Source of the DNA: Actinomycetes bacterium
GTDB lineage: Bacteria > Auribacterota > JAJCYG01
Assembly (NCBI GenBank): GCA_029263055.1
Contig: JAJCYG010000058.1
Location: 18,517-82,516 of the forward strand
Direction of reading: 5' to 3'
Length of the DNA stretch: 64,000 bases
Made by a program: the position numbers and the translations under genes. Under the pieces are notes generated by a model, which did not search any database, was not told where the DNA came from, and saw only the letters and a list, made by a program, of their open reading frames with translations. Shown here in pieces: positions 45,101 through 48,092 of this stretch (positions are counted from its first letter, which is position 1; each line of letters starts with the position of its first letter).

Positions 45101-48011
45101 GGGCAATAACCACACCTTTAATAATTTTATCGTCAGAAAGCACCTTCTTTGAATCAGCAACTACCAACTCATTCAAAGAGAGGGATTCGGTTGCTCCTGA
45201 CACTGTCACAGGAAGAATCCAAGATTGTTGCTCAACAGTAAGTGAAGAGTTTTGGTCAGTAATAATTTGAATAAAACGATCGGTTTGCAAATCTAAAAAT
45301 TGATCTAGATCGCTCTTGTTTAAAAGTGCTCCAAGTAAAAAGTCAATCTGGCCAAAAAAGGTGGGAGCATCCTCTTCACTCAACCTGTATAAATTTTTAT
45401 CGACAAAATGCTTTGCTTCACTCGTAGGATAAAACCTTAATTTAAGTAACGCCAGCTTAACCGCAGATATTTGTCCCGCATCAAAATGAGGAGTCAAACT
45501 ATCAAAAAGAGGTTCAGGATCATCAGCATTCCATAAGTCGCTATTCTCATCGGACAAGACAGCAACCATCAGACGTTTGACAATATTCAAATTAGAGTAG
45601 ACACCTGATCCAGAATACTTTTCATTGATAGAATTTTTTAACTCTGAATCTAAAAGAAAAGAATAAGCTAATGCTTTCTTTAAAACAGCGCGTTCAACTC
45701 TAGATGTTGGCTCATTTTCTTCAACACCTGGATTTAAAATTTTCTCGAGATCTCGGATAACCTTACTTTCTTCTGCTGTCAACAGGATTGCAACATGCGG
45801 TGGCTCAGAAGGTTCAACCTCTACAGCTGGTTGTTTACCCCGTTGGCTGTGAAGACTACGCTCTCTAAAAAGTTCTAGCGTTGTTTGAGGAACCTCATTT
45901 AAGCTCACTCCTTGTTGAAAAACCAATGTTTTGCCTAAAGCATCAAGCTCATACCGTTCTTCTCTATCCCCTAAAAGCATTGCATGATCTTTTGCCTTTT
46001 CAGCATCCACCACAAGCACTAAAAACGGAGTTCCATTTATATCTAAAACCGCACGAAAGCTTTCAGAACCCATATCTGAAAAAGCTTGAGCTTTAACAAT
46101 TCCTACAGGCCCTTTCATTTGAATTGAACCAGAATCAAGAGCTTGATTTAATTCGTTTAAGTCTGAAAGAGTCACTCCGGTTAAAGCAGCCTTAACAATC
46201 GGTCCTAAAAAAGTAAGCTGCGTTCTAACCAAAGCAGCACTTAACATTGTTTGTTGTTGCATTGGGTTTGCTGCACTGGCTAATTCAATTCCCAAACGGT
46301 TCCCAGAACGAAGCAAATCACGCTCAAATGGAGTGCGTACATTAAGCATGCGCTTTAAATAAGAAGATTCATCATAATGAACCATACGCGGGGCCACCAC
46401 AGCATACGACAAATCTTTACCCGCAAAAATTTCCTTAACCCCATCCGTGTGAAAACCACCTGCGATCATCACCACTAAAGCAGCATTTTCTTCATCCATT
46501 TTAGCCAACAAATTTTCAGCCATGGCTTGATCACGTTTAATCGCAATCTCATAAAAAGACTCTAATAAAGGCGTCTGCTCAAAAAGCAGATCTAACTTCA
46601 TTAATGCTTCTTTTAAAGCTTCTACTTCAGCGGCCACATTGGGGCGTTCCCAAATAATGAGATTCAAGCTTTGAAGCAGGCTATTTAAACTAAGTTCTTC
46701 TTTTTGCGTTGCCCAAACAGCTAAATTTTCGCGGCTCATTTCAAGTTGAACTAATTTTTCAAGCAAGCTTAATTGCGACTCCAAACGATCGAGTTCTACT
46801 TGTGCCATATCTTGCAACCAAAGCTCTTGAATGTCGCGAGTCGCTTTTTCAATCTCAACATAAAGAACCGGGCCATCCATGTTGGCATGCATTTTAATGG
46901 AATCAACATAAAGAAAAAGATTAGGATAACGCTCACGTACAGCTTCTGGCGCCATGTAATTTTCTTCAACAAACTGTTCAAGCAGTGTGTAAAAACTTAA
47001 AGCCGACACATGGTTTAATTGAAACTTCAAACTCTCTTGAACAAAAATAGCCAACTCTTCTTGAGTTAACTTTGCTTGAAGTTCCTTCATTAAATAACGA
47101 CGTTCTTTTTCAATCCGTTTGAAATCAATCTTATCTTCAAGGTGGAGCACAGCTAAAGCAGCTTCAATCATAGGAAAATTAGTGTTTAGAGTGGCGCTCA
47201 CTCCAGAAGCAATAGCAGCTTCTTCTAATTGAAAAAGGTATTTTTTAAATGTAAGGGTTCCGTCTTCATACTGACGGTAACTATGAGTTAGATCTAAAAG
47301 CTCTTGTGGATAGACTTTCTTTTGAATGGAATAAAGTGACTCTTTAACACTCTTTAACGTGATTAAATTTTCAGTTTTAATGAATTGAACTTTTTTGAAA
47401 ATATCTAAATTTTTAAGATAAAGCTCTGGGGTTTCAATTCCGTAAATCTCAAACGGTTGTTCAGACTCTAAAGCAAAAGCTTCTGCACCAGAAAGATAAG
47501 ACTTACGCATAAAAAGATCTGAAACAATTTTTTGAACTTGAGGATCAGCATAACCAAACACAGATTGTGGATTAACCTCTCCATGAGCCGCTTCAACTGC
47601 GATCAGAACTTTTCCAGGTAAGTTCTCTTTATCAGACAAGACTTGTTCTAGAATTTTAGCAATGTGGGATTGAGCTTCAAAATTAGCATGCGAATCTTGA
47701 ATTTGAATAATGGCTGGATTGGCTACTTTCCCTTTTTTGAGGTTAGCCACCACATCAACATCTTCATTAGAAAGATAAACCTCTTTTAACGAACCAAACT
47801 GCTCTGGAATACGAAGTGATTCAAGAAACTCATTGGCACTTGAAGAAATGGTTTTGACAGATTGATTCAGAGAGATGTTAGGTGCTGTTACAGGAACAGA
47901 CCCAATCCCTTGAGCGCGGCCTGTGTCATTGCAAATAAACGTGAACGCAATCACGCTAGCAATCGACCGAACCACATTCTTATATTTTTTGTTTCGAGTT
48001 AGTTTTAACAT
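18198..48011 (-). CDS. 9,937-aa giant: TIKI-like domain, GT2/glucan-synthase-like membrane glycosyltransferase, six TolC/OEP repeats
   Basis: An upstream in-frame ATG (48068) lies inside a terminator hairpin, so ATG 48011 (MLKLTRNKKYKN, AAGG 11 nt upstream) is taken. Layout by approximate residue: signal peptide 1-36; TIKI/ChaN-like 95-530 (IQDSHAN, GGFHTDG); membrane block 1600-1985; GT2-like catalytic parts with FTPVHNED (2013), FDDKSSW (2872), AEDAQ (3006) and RTWKFAKG (3052, QxxRW-like); membrane block 3070-3960; coiled-coil to about 4980; six TolC-type repeats 4983-6470; long helical region; 110-residue tandem duplication 9235-9445; Lys/Pro-rich linker 9456-9528; C-terminal helical and small alpha/beta part ending FGVAA. 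Signal, motifs and topology suggest a polysaccharide synthase that spans both membranes and exports its product. Product and donor sugar are unknown. A c-di-GMP-I riboswitch controls it. Confidence 0.85.
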   Translation of the reverse strand: MLKLTRNKKYKNVVRSIASVIAFTFICNDTGRAQGIGSVPVTAPNISLNQSVKTISSSANEFLESLRIPEQFGSLKEVYLSNEDVDVVANLKKGKVANPAIIQIQDSHANFEAQSHIAKILEQVLSDKENLPGKVLIAVEAAHGEVNPQSVFGYADPQVQKIVSDLFMRKSYLSGAEAFALESEQPFEIYGIETPELYLKNLDIFKKVQFIKTENLITLKSVKESLYSIQKKVYPQELLDLTHSYRQYEDGTLTFKKYLFQLEEAAIASGVSATLNTNFPMIEAALAVLHLEDKIDFKRIEKERRYLMKELQAKLTQEELAIFVQESLKFQLNHVSALSFYTLLEQFVEENYMAPEAVRERYPNLFLYVDSIKMHANMDGPVLYVEIEKATRDIQELWLQDMAQVELDRLESQLSLLEKLVQLEMSRENLAVWATQKEELSLNSLLQSLNLIIWERPNVAAEVEALKEALMKLDLLFEQTPLLESFYEIAIKRDQAMAENLLAKMDEENAALVVMIAGGFHTDGVKEIFAGKDLSYAVVAPRMVHYDESSYLKRMLNVRTPFERDLLRSGNRLGIELASAANPMQQQTMLSAALVRTQLTFLGPIVKAALTGVTLSDLNELNQALDSGSIQMKGPVGIVKAQAFSDMGSESFRAVLDINGTPFLVLVVDAEKAKDHAMLLGDREERYELDALGKTLVFQQGVSLNEVPQTTLELFRERSLHSQRGKQPAVEVEPSEPPHVAILLTAEESKVIRDLEKILNPGVEENEPTSRVERAVLKKALAYSFLLDSELKNSINEKYSGSGVYSNLNIVKRLMVAVLSDENSDLWNADDPEPLFDSLTPHFDAGQISAVKLALLKLRFYPTSEAKHFVDKNLYRLSEEDAPTFFGQIDFLLGALLNKSDLDQFLDLQTDRFIQIITDQNSSLTVEQQSWILPVTVSGATESLSLNELVVADSKKVLSDDKIIKGVVIALLDAFAHRLETDFAGETDPGDGKGGPLTIAARIKDEVAADKSTEEYFGMIQRFKDKFQSQEQVGIFDLIEREDTLETFVQRANLVLGFYPLALGLTQEDEYEEDETQAAEVEKVEDAEVVGMLGGDVAPTAPSEEEVLLSELRSYFISLASAPNPILYKKDLRKALALISQAPKPVQEAALALVDSTADRVDLLIQATLQFRLQRWSEAADQVIENQLVQSSLVLARNNLEDVSGLRTKIKNLSSFLQSFNTEQTVLYFETLESKISDLETEEQAKVREGLDRVFSLVFSHYGAQYGYDVFISRQTDRLAEALSEEYNVSDWVNGQAKESIQTLPQVKPVAVEMLRPLLERMKLSLTKTQFVDRDYAARVESGDITDPSLRFNQEQLRQIQADAFVKQVDLLLAQLTGENRPSIIEIHTVLRHIKDINEQWRISNENQFSLIEENFTFSSDSFLQEFPLAESLMHYLNQINGEDSSYSQLELYEIFFANPISKTIALYPVTAFLAPYLLTKKPQVPAVQYGDLEMGIAEAPPEGSTVPSADPTDIDLDAVQGLGGAPVAARVQPVQRVRQRPEEPTVTAEAVTPATPLPAVTQPAAPVGPQTPDRQLAANQAGKDKDDEEEYSGVIPNTLRLLWRVIAGLIAIGSPLVEGFFESGAMVTASFNGVSFYLSSALFFFAAMWIVTAIVINDGRKLETERQRLKREAEGDASRFRQVVRKIIDAFSPLIGVGVSAYTINQLALMGGIAVAASPFFFPVVFFALLIFVLPLFSETRLIKNNILRSNLTSIYLTAEAFAVGVVLATVFPGSFLYMLLGLTLAVVVGGVIRVFNKMPSRNKGEFWAKLIGFSTALLLLPDLIRVVAQPLVQGGVGTAFYAHVDALASLAQALASQNFLFIIGSFIIAFPFIRAVWATRGNDEKAQRWGNAYVGGAFVVVALALFWFYPQIAQLLINGFGADSFGILSTLANGTHFISYWASFFAAEPTALTQAVVVGAFFAIAKGIHSVWTFRPRTRGTSSDRRNQKVTRVEENKVDNATVEGMTLFTPVHNEDIHIIIKGLRMHQRSAGYYKEQLATRGLDHRVNIARADDYLYLLADKVKPKAEKTGAYFNELREDVLRHNAVNPLSDPRPMEDLLDYQDVITFVIQELRYKDPKMSFQSAYEAALEMVEGLLDDLNPYRDRLRSLKEVIEVNKVFDVADAEKKWKADQSHNKAWTRHEVMDEALKRLHVVQTDRLRGTGDLTDKVLDLILVKAYRNKIESNLEPVADADAVSELSRMNLEMADSALVLNSFKWVTQFMSKDNEDNTNDNFFGEALYRLGVTEENFENLQQLYVRTAFYETQKIQYTSRPKHGEVLDKGKVYRRHGLFPKASNQSVPFQIDFALEEVVKLSKRLGDTFAPVLNRHKAWMILKTEPVWTIQTKILKKIDPKNGGLSYTDAYREVKKELLDQNQIHPIVFAWMEQKAGHRFMAEILNTSVEASQKIEEDLALQEKVVQHHHARSLTKEEKVIQTVATSLSVSYRTARLIVQSEDSSSANENKKARKKALFYLLAEINGISNDADNETLLAEIRGVPSVPFVGSLVPIDPLAPDHPVWEEQVENLSKAIKAKADDLIDLALGRSQALQKWAFMSAAEVLGLSVQMTDRVENNLKEFAEEIRDEEGRALTRSEEIMKTIASALSISYSTVEKIFEIENKLTENEKEEARKFALNLLVAESNGIDSDPSVNPDWEVEVQLLGEEELTDGIEILELVLEYKQSLNEIKMASVLRYQEDVLNKRVNEVAQADGNLSVIPLSPRHKELIRIITQHLAESDPLKAQFPSNVSVREWELYYDVWTDASFLRRAPTESEVTARFREVLYAQGIRGFLGDQVHDTMHEELGWGDLISNKVNGEPAEHYMGLNKILQFDDKSSWAATQGTWEMAKFMFENPNLAIVQSTTEANNSDENMVTRNVGPLVGIFSKEIVPTNDMTFAYGHNQLVSRVSLRASLAFDPHIRGKDYRRNVKKRIGSPGSEKIWSQGFGVRPLTNVMHSRSGRTFIAEDAQQQMMSTELINPVTGHKFDSITVTTGYEGTSEGVVPDFNVTSSVRTWKFAKGAWELLGNTVTEVFKNAPRLYSWPVFGTVAFLLMQAGIRGWTVFGLPFPFPDLSYGISTISIYFQQFGISPFGLLLFVGSLLVMNLLWQTAKQIWEKRHTGSKWKAFQMVVASVLLTGIAVGFGLLFYNLGLHQVALSLGQALFNLEFVGLVRELLGPTLYGLVKFALVVYAGLKTVRFVMLRGEVSEVLSKLPFVGEWIRYYSTREVAEGNFFASLAKAGIVSLLVAQYLGAVGPAVALGSAVPLVVIAALFNSYTLEDKIDPSKKVLKAAVGTQGTFTNLVSAGAKVVRWQVLIEALEAVRASSYQGFKTWGGRFWNGFFLTASAALILVSNNYSSLISENVISGFRSVVVDLFGPFPGMEQVLTNMGAVITNALDWLPSWEIISNPALTSVFGLEVVQLLLLALVVAVPIYIIFYVGFSQTIETLKNPSRLLGVFKVRYLLPLTAITIAATGWSPKIAGVTLFEPFWNGFLAGLGAFPVELALFFGFTFVIGGIVYFSLGGVIPQKVKNAVKTWPGIRTFHRVLVGASKARGLFTEDMLSFFKNPRVPWTAKVQFASNLFGFVILLPLMILTFANIWIWNLGISNVYTAMPLMLLPFGIIASLAPNAINLESFANEKVSRMTSFFRISPDDKRGEYAPAKFLKKYLAHKQLRYVVILGVILLAPILMPLAYLFLTWYYTAQMPSQMFGATGQMFGSVKRASHTGVKANVNVESKTFREILVSIYSKSIIYTQLMGLGLIGSIGYGVLIGTIPMNNLVLWAVLGMNLFIGLGMIVSPIIFSREIVAKTSSMVGSFKLLIYNAVKRVFLNPVVPVLLLLIGAVGPFIPQIGLPGLIALGAGAVLLGISIFFFDSSVKTPAFRTAGERFKRFEEKHIQPWLRRLVFSAFLFLSSSLFWSGLLSNQGPSWLPQRLRALVAQLNRVNPIRKSDEDADLRQLELQLANQSLNDLQQTSIRLIGLRGSTARLNQAIHEAGLMVQDRQGRTSIIEARRRTLQLSKVEALTAMQFASTRNVDVTRLINHLNQLRQKEIQAILAYEQLATNVNSSTSFNARSFQAFIQQIGQLKVDYDEVSNVIGLFETQLRNQGLSLNDPSLEAVTRLVNRLRDLAVQNRGSWVQLESYLASQGELVSQGVQDKPVIGAIQGGLQLAQIERLASDDADLFTQQVDREIARADTALRREQRLLTEAQRWLAHLTQVKDSNELQIRELAQHYNLLHIRMNAASERARQYNASELLAGLGDVSGLAYSFSYNPIWIEQIMEAEDLYTQILTQYTSVSGSQVDADANKERLLTAIQSARNNPLGRTIWTGNGTASLDNLKAVVERLEAGSSLSWAEVKRHLVQGLPFIRQLQAGTLSTDYTARYYTEMTHDLDLSYAHSLIYAPNRQAPRAQFQTNRRAEVISDLSQDRIDWSLFEQVLRREFGNHRAVEFAGIRSQVYRLFRNEIQYLNRDQATVNRVLAVLNIRGEVSNADLVSEISRRPVLSRTRALALLQQLKDTGVVNGEGQTIKLPANFLQESVLNQRMLDEVLAEGVLARQGYQALSTQIRSELPAALNERTQVQLRLSVRLGNIHGYDGVSGFARIIRQREEDDIEIRIRGIAQLIADLSSGGSEDILRIPLSELVIPAFVQGSTRLARAQNYLAYLRATLDELDELRLAEEGVARAQEKVRATQPQILARLRLSAGDKYDEEISMLQGRRLQQRQLVHRLTQRAIQADQTWFRQLSRLREYLQRLSHRHASGAPIRVVVDRLLVQLERYEQVVGEADLARERYVSELIRFTLTERRADGLSRLANLRTLHRQKETTLNTLGETIRTDLQTLAGLDQSTLAEWIRTERDTRAASFNFQDYLVNRLLRRLPVAISDILNVRAASQTSYFRDVREIGLRDRIGTIDAVLAGLDSHSTRRVVPLPGSGRTSGGVVPAVSGTSFLVTTDNLATGVMQDSRVVAAQAGLERARLQRTSRYRRFAPRVAAVLGASDFATEGTATDSSPRETDLTVGARASVSLSVQDLIEASQVNRAVQEQEHAVHQAAQQVLMERFIAASDVLFSRQKVELGRAHIEGLRLVLSETETKYREGRASASDVALVRTEISREELNLIVFRSEVFQAEATLRRILNIPSNQSLRFNDLGIEIDQIRSTVAQLQNGALTRMLEHAGISRETLTASRGQNLDLLRAQNRGEQIQAGLRSAASTSIFHTEMGEHWSALSLVPRVLVNFSYAHDFVDSTNTLTADARLIWTIFDTQTGRNIRRQVALSDLNSREQLRILHDEKLRTEQVYRAQVETQQRFATLLQHLGDAAGRMRTVDIPALRRAYQNHPTTENLRELMAALRLQANAMDSASVRQRWMRETLGAQRGQNLVPDTWNGQVQNLTDVFRDIPNRMIQNHPEILFRDSEIQLAQTMLDTTGGLWVFDRFSLQGLAGARYQNFTGNSNNVPGRFSNGQWYVGARAEVRINTLIDEQQALHTAEIREHTAQKAVAQFNLRKRGIETLIRIIVLNQALVVPTTGGTNRQFRVNQDNPTQATTELLQLLNQFQSLPGMRARIQADLLAATQNRNETLFTLERLTRQLAIELGMNPRALQLNINMTLNESNMNTLVAQFADLVRAGRSAQTELRRAQEARIAAERRLREERNSISGTFLNNGVLFAEYTYARSFNGNGDEHQLIAGIDLAALFSRDESSRRRSRDRFYSSSSRLSVTPGQDSARAIRSRTEAAAALRRATERKRTTGQELLQAEQAWTRVRGDTSVTNQRLFFDARRRYLRAVSADREALMNLGLAQITALYHEVPNVTSATHSTTPAQVRNYSSNQTYLEAAMTHSSIMQSAQSNLQQKQTALQTALDSAGILNRLIRFDGYQLEYTGRQFENRPNNGSNIVTHEGMARVLFHLNPSASVRATVLQAYLDYVRALELKARTEAQERLRIMQDLMGVAVSGDQLYVLTETLKGYHNSLTDTVVRVGSTRGIVSAWAGLAGRGNRILADDDLSILRDILEIEYDGTLELMLAARNFSRLSAGGDATNQAILDQVNQFVHGQAAPEFNRDEKRRIMDMIATAFNGPQTPAPYLTLALTKLSSLQIHRFLNTTNPAHITSMVNLGGFGEFAEPARRVAAQTLLENLNNFVQENAEVQESLNIFSIKEQQLNQLRQRNQDGLNLLKLNVGLNSQDTLTVTGIERLGLHRYNGRRVLPTEFQALLSSSNLDIEALNEAEANLLRTSDLLTTLGTHSEVMQFVLTGQDPTTDAARQEIERLNLQPWGNNTFEYIFLRNMRLGGGAGVNNFNFSNSDGNPTLQAFLEIGLDYLFISEIDDAIERTYLAQEATRIGTSMNDIRAHLQQVFRDLVRANMEFHANKNLITTNQALLNALNAEHRNGIGSLQDRQRAVQALANARRAQINAFMRFTVAAGVLENYGVNIADFLQRSSRRSAEPGSESLSERLQASPMGSSLFELGMRSGYFDISGTQTATYQIELGRREIEGYEANIASAQQLMAYFTARPSVEIRNQFNLTIRDLRRTMGHIEGEMRILMRRPIALHRQLHWNKLARRVALVATTPAVEDWHDGIMSSINTRSHNMAHELVALYDAQDTRSQEELYRLTGSRSGSFEITDTAFNNLFRHPRTGEGWSRRLRTSVQPAIDALRQRDPLQANILQELVNEKITEFETLLRARRTSFNNNRTLDREFRDYNRALRLDEARLAATEAPENESDADEELRERIQGVINTEAAALYNRFYQFIDRHSDDNPSESQRALAVAGEMRNVRSLRTLNEDSLLPGSTPEIEQADQVVQGRFRVQQWNSFRPRFTQMDLIWTDALRDRFISILSDKSLVESLLADSTYGTRGGKGNAPRTALTRLVRFIDAYHQAAAVRNQFQQAPTELTQSPIWNELINTYGFTTENARAFILRYERYAKTSPMNMNTVGGRRAFLTNLFDLSQENATRLAQQSTYTDLIRRMNEDRVVHYFRTVQRMERIQAIMHRAMGSFIHLATHDEMAAVIEANEDNPSEEGAYITRQRNEITRIQRNIARIQAQQGQSQLLRLDQPKEEATLFDLSLQRLSQSLNGLTRGFLAPLTRPRVVELSDDLAAFYQQRQTILRLKYQLAYQTQNRSSREVANTLSQSDINAQMAALQRQYAELFNRLIDNDHTWPLVQQFQQDLNQGFQDGATTYRGLTAIRGDLQRQLVDLQLERALEGDFSSVEPNSLASSVDLARREVAAASNRLNNASPDAQVTSNEMFNRSLLRLSELEQQLFRTSGVDPNQFQREAQAFFRANGVEDVSAFAATLSFPQEQIMASLNTVITTEIARLNAEQDPTSLATRSRQIELLNQARERLREYTASVATYKELLVQYYVNLQFNISRRAQSRVLSYTDAMKLHRSMAQALATSREIQSIRATLNAKGAEIISLVTHEDVKNPSSGAGIDVTEILARTHSGTQAQAEIQSIHDDYFFEQVLAPFYMNVARDRALILSQRFRTQRNAEPNRPDILVTFEFLDQQIRDLTQEKARFVNAIPMARHARIYDQALRLIFPADAAARTRLQQHPVGAQRLIGQALVFFRQDLQQIFTQNRDFIAEGDRNGGYVGDEERRNRYQLLTRLRQATIVDALGGNGFIPVQSFQAMQVLRQVYTKYLSYDTRIAAIEEQKTALVLNPSSAFRNLMPGFVQGLVPQADSQTSILWILQELLREKQNDTSLDGVARKQATEALALMQGEHGIMRVFRDWTITQVQFDEFREQLRRGELDANDPAVRRQQQQYESRAATLIGEFEARFAILAEKMRKTPFLNTLIQEMEQRVERLGVVENFAQIMQGLRDHAGLQLWGFVERAEGVRNSLIIERDMGRRYMLHLDSEGANLQARAQWQSYIDRLKITETLSYGHEEAFFFALTGSTQGGKETLPGNPAYRAIRNYRNLLGKMNQVNERLDQPNRPVVEADYDRFLNNKHVPLNYVVLNDPYIRREFNGQQIALPRSFEGDPYVYLSDVAQMIQWKVREGQFEHARSYSNFLAYRFLMDVKETGEFNLFNSVYDLQSTDAIRLNGQYVQSVKSNSELLEALVFMVSQIGDTRSLPYIYYLTHQLSQVTSGATVDAASEAARIQALRSAHQLLGQPRIQRLPMTDFMASLERLMVTEAVSTNPAVRTKLVEMMTWFRGAPGTVGAQALPASNIALVNLKNAVFENNFQIKSTASIETITHTFMLIRTLGLRQVNAAWGSSLTEADLTRMVQQARRIIETRRLVSQYDARFEGLSLEEGRLRSLGSYAGDREVVTRLLADVQGDKTAYLERLDEAGLIHWNVAGYGTRVVSTQDTLNYYFFLRAYQLLTPEKAAEAQEFLTAASRQASLGGQGIPEVLAEDPLTHRSARRLHIGSSALASLFLNGVNLATSATAPLPSVQTNRGRAEVTQVVRENVNHVFANTSFSTANTQLELKPMTANTAGEVTQVELVLNLTKAPSIDQFASSQFQENIFQYARDLRDQTGNIPNWMSLSDGLVQIQLSLRLTVDPVTHAVTGVEVNLPANIDAAIRAELEPALSSLQTRLNGVQIQGLSLARWAVLANVDSEANRMARSANVLRILRTGLMQTRFQHLRTALIANGNLAADATPVDYPLDEALIRATTAYIEAVRQNPSSQNRDVEHALNRVKVFLSAGVTTRDPLTLNLRLVRDMESYRQRRLGSLTTLRNLLQRLGFTTSNTSLAELVDAYSRYRQSNETLAPHVMQNMVEAEDALIRLQLDLTQEHLRALPLQKLWSLVPTDIQNGVNVVVVYGDKSITGTLTEGLLEQELTRSHLNDWVTVNGITLTGRSLSHSADETALMGRLGVAAQNPAGIAVSSASIENAHLIVLTDASQMAQLMRTHPTAFPKVVLLNDLIGTTQLDSARRLHGRGTTPEAAQQFATRYTEILRMGLVPQLQELKTERVDGQASPSLESMIAPLYREWSTANPAATFDQQFAEAMRLFQEASFVVGYPKLSLREFMNHTILLEVAQEISSRYPGELTGTLHLDDSELVERLIELDSLDQKREHSVLAGLIRLIEDFEARNVTGLVVPRGEEQLLPRLEQNGREILMAQVTHLAFQQSVTRFVEDAQSLVSDLMAVQLFNQIDPNFTLLVEPDVVDQYDISSDSGVVNQIEITKERLLEETREWFRLQQIDENNPIQIRIVPGNADDPVEFRVAPSGRIEMVLPVDHLMSLSRIQLGRDTIAAFNQRNRHQRDASRQVVGERGINLRVDRDVAVAHQMVGPNNFVDGLQRLVPRLRELAAQNSLHPNSVVIVRVIKGDATVTPNVRAVADIVRTYIDVTDGWVQEQVAALPAVQSVNSVEAFNERYQHQRGAGSATAPRGIELRTNVPEAELQRLQAAGLMAKIERLVPRFRALADTVNRSGRNRIVLIVSSTHSRDVVVDNLSDLRRVTIVLTPAQVEAELAALDKQADPPSGNKGAGKPAQAEKKSAADPKPGTKPTTKPVGKPKKDVPAKVDRVEPPTTKPAAKPQPNKRGQERTALKDGFSKVATDSKEAARIFQNQFGEAMNSESSEGLKTLVQENPDMRIEIFALASVKRVRQLQAMDKTTGEAQVNAARAVVSTIKFLLNTFSKELHQKKNDELQKQLKRAQAIIKKSETEKAEKSGQRSMKSGLGLDLKAMLAYESGDPKAALKKMLQGVLVGSQKEGKNPRLVQQLTPAYERMPAEAEVKNFIWKLSHLNKLMGGEYTELTLTTLSQSELERFYEMYQTYSKTLSAELSLDEREHALVRSFLEEKAKTEQRLDRELELVKETMKNSKALLVLNLEGLESSQIEQIQNQLADVPNLLVAIIVGSENDADRLSAQLEDTENIYAGTTRTLTALRESAWMVFEVTQYSNSDFGDQLMNQMVIEEVLRHLVPEQAPSELEEMLEGAQQEQQSEQNFGVAA
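19430..19645 (-). other. Lys/Pro/Thr-rich linker in giant protein
   Basis: About 70 residues of K, P, A and T with repeated KPTTKP/TTKPAAKP units, near residues 9456-9528. It resembles extended TonB-type or wall-spanning linkers and separates the tandem 110-residue duplication from the C-terminal domain. Confidence 0.7.
19680..20310 (-). repeat. Tandem 110-residue duplication in giant protein
   Basis: Two consecutive protein repeats. Copy 1 runs from AFNQRNRHQR through GINLR, RLVPRLRELA and VVIVRV. Copy 2 runs from AFNERYQHQR through GIELR, RLVPRFRALA and IVLIVS. They are diverged at DNA level, so this is an old internal duplication of a small alpha/beta domain. Confidence 0.8.
28600..33065 (-). 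repeat. Six TolC/OEP-type helix-strand-strand-helix repeats
   Basis: Six strand pairs sit between long amphipathic helices. Their approximate residues are 5018-5064 (RFAPRVAAVLGASDF then LTVGARASVSLSV), 5256-5297 (LVPRVLVNFSYAHDF), 5470-5511 (SLQGLAGARYQNF then WYVGARAEVRI), 5688-5731 (VLFAEYTYARSF), 5903-5943 (FDGYQLEYTGRQF) and 6311-6358 (NMRLGGGAGVNNFNF). Spacing is about 215-240 residues, the usual OEP period, except the last, which follows about 190 extra residues. Helices show typical OEP patterns such as ETETKYREGRASASDVALV. Confidence 0.75.
36130..38810 (-). other. Second membrane block of the giant protein
   Basis: About 890 residues with many hydrophobic helices (for example VFGTVAFLLMQAG, LLLFVGSLLVMNLL, SAFLFLSSSLFWSGLL). 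It begins right after the RTWKFAKG motif, as membrane helices do in processive GT2 and GT48 synthases, but it is much longer than usual. Confidence 0.8.
38850..41990 (-). other. GT2/beta-glucan-synthase-like glycosyltransferase module
   Basis: Ordered motifs: TLFTPVHNED (N-terminal nucleotide-sugar strand, as in vP.yNE), FDDKSSWAA (DxD-like) with NPNLAIVQS, YGHNQLVSR, AEDAQQQMM (acceptor-side ED), and SSVRTWKFAKG (QxxRW-like). About 850 residues of helical sequence are inserted between the first and second motifs. The order fits GT2/GT48-type synthases; exact family and product are unassigned. Confidence 0.65.
42060..43210 (-). other. First membrane block of the giant protein
   Basis: Residues about 1600-1985 contain roughly ten hydrophobic segments (for example FYLSSALFFFAAMWIVTAIVI and FPVVFFALLIFVLPLF). 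The chain passes from the exported N-terminal part to the cytosolic glycosyltransferase. A P/A/V-rich linker precedes it. Confidence 0.8.
46420..47740 (-). other. TIKI/ChaN-like N-terminal domain of the giant protein
   Basis: IQDSHANFEAQ near residue 95, VEAAHG about 35 residues later and GGFHTDG near 519. The same order and spacing occur in the 3,625-aa gene and the left-edge gene. Similarity to TIKI/TraB/ChaN/EreA is inferred from the paired histidine motifs at each end. Confidence 0.6.
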
Positions 48012-48047
48012 TTTTTTATCAACCTTACCCCTTAATCGAATTTGAAC

Positions 48048-48092
48048 AAAAAAATAGCCAAGTTGCATGCTTGATTAAAACTGCAACTCGGC
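48048..48092 (-). terminator. Riboswitch terminator of giant gene
   Basis: Minus strand GCCGAGTTGC (48092-48083) pairs with GCAACTTGGC (48066-48057), followed by TATTTTTTT (48056-48048). The loop contains the P1 3' strand of the aptamer, as in the riboswitch at 3.6 kb. It lies 37 nt before the ATG at 48011 and overlaps the longer ORF start, ruling that start out. Confidence 0.88.

Noticed and set aside
48012..48068. In-frame ATG at 48068 as start of the giant gene
   Set aside because: It falls in the 3' arm of the terminator hairpin and would put charged residues before a good signal peptide; ATG 48011 fits better.
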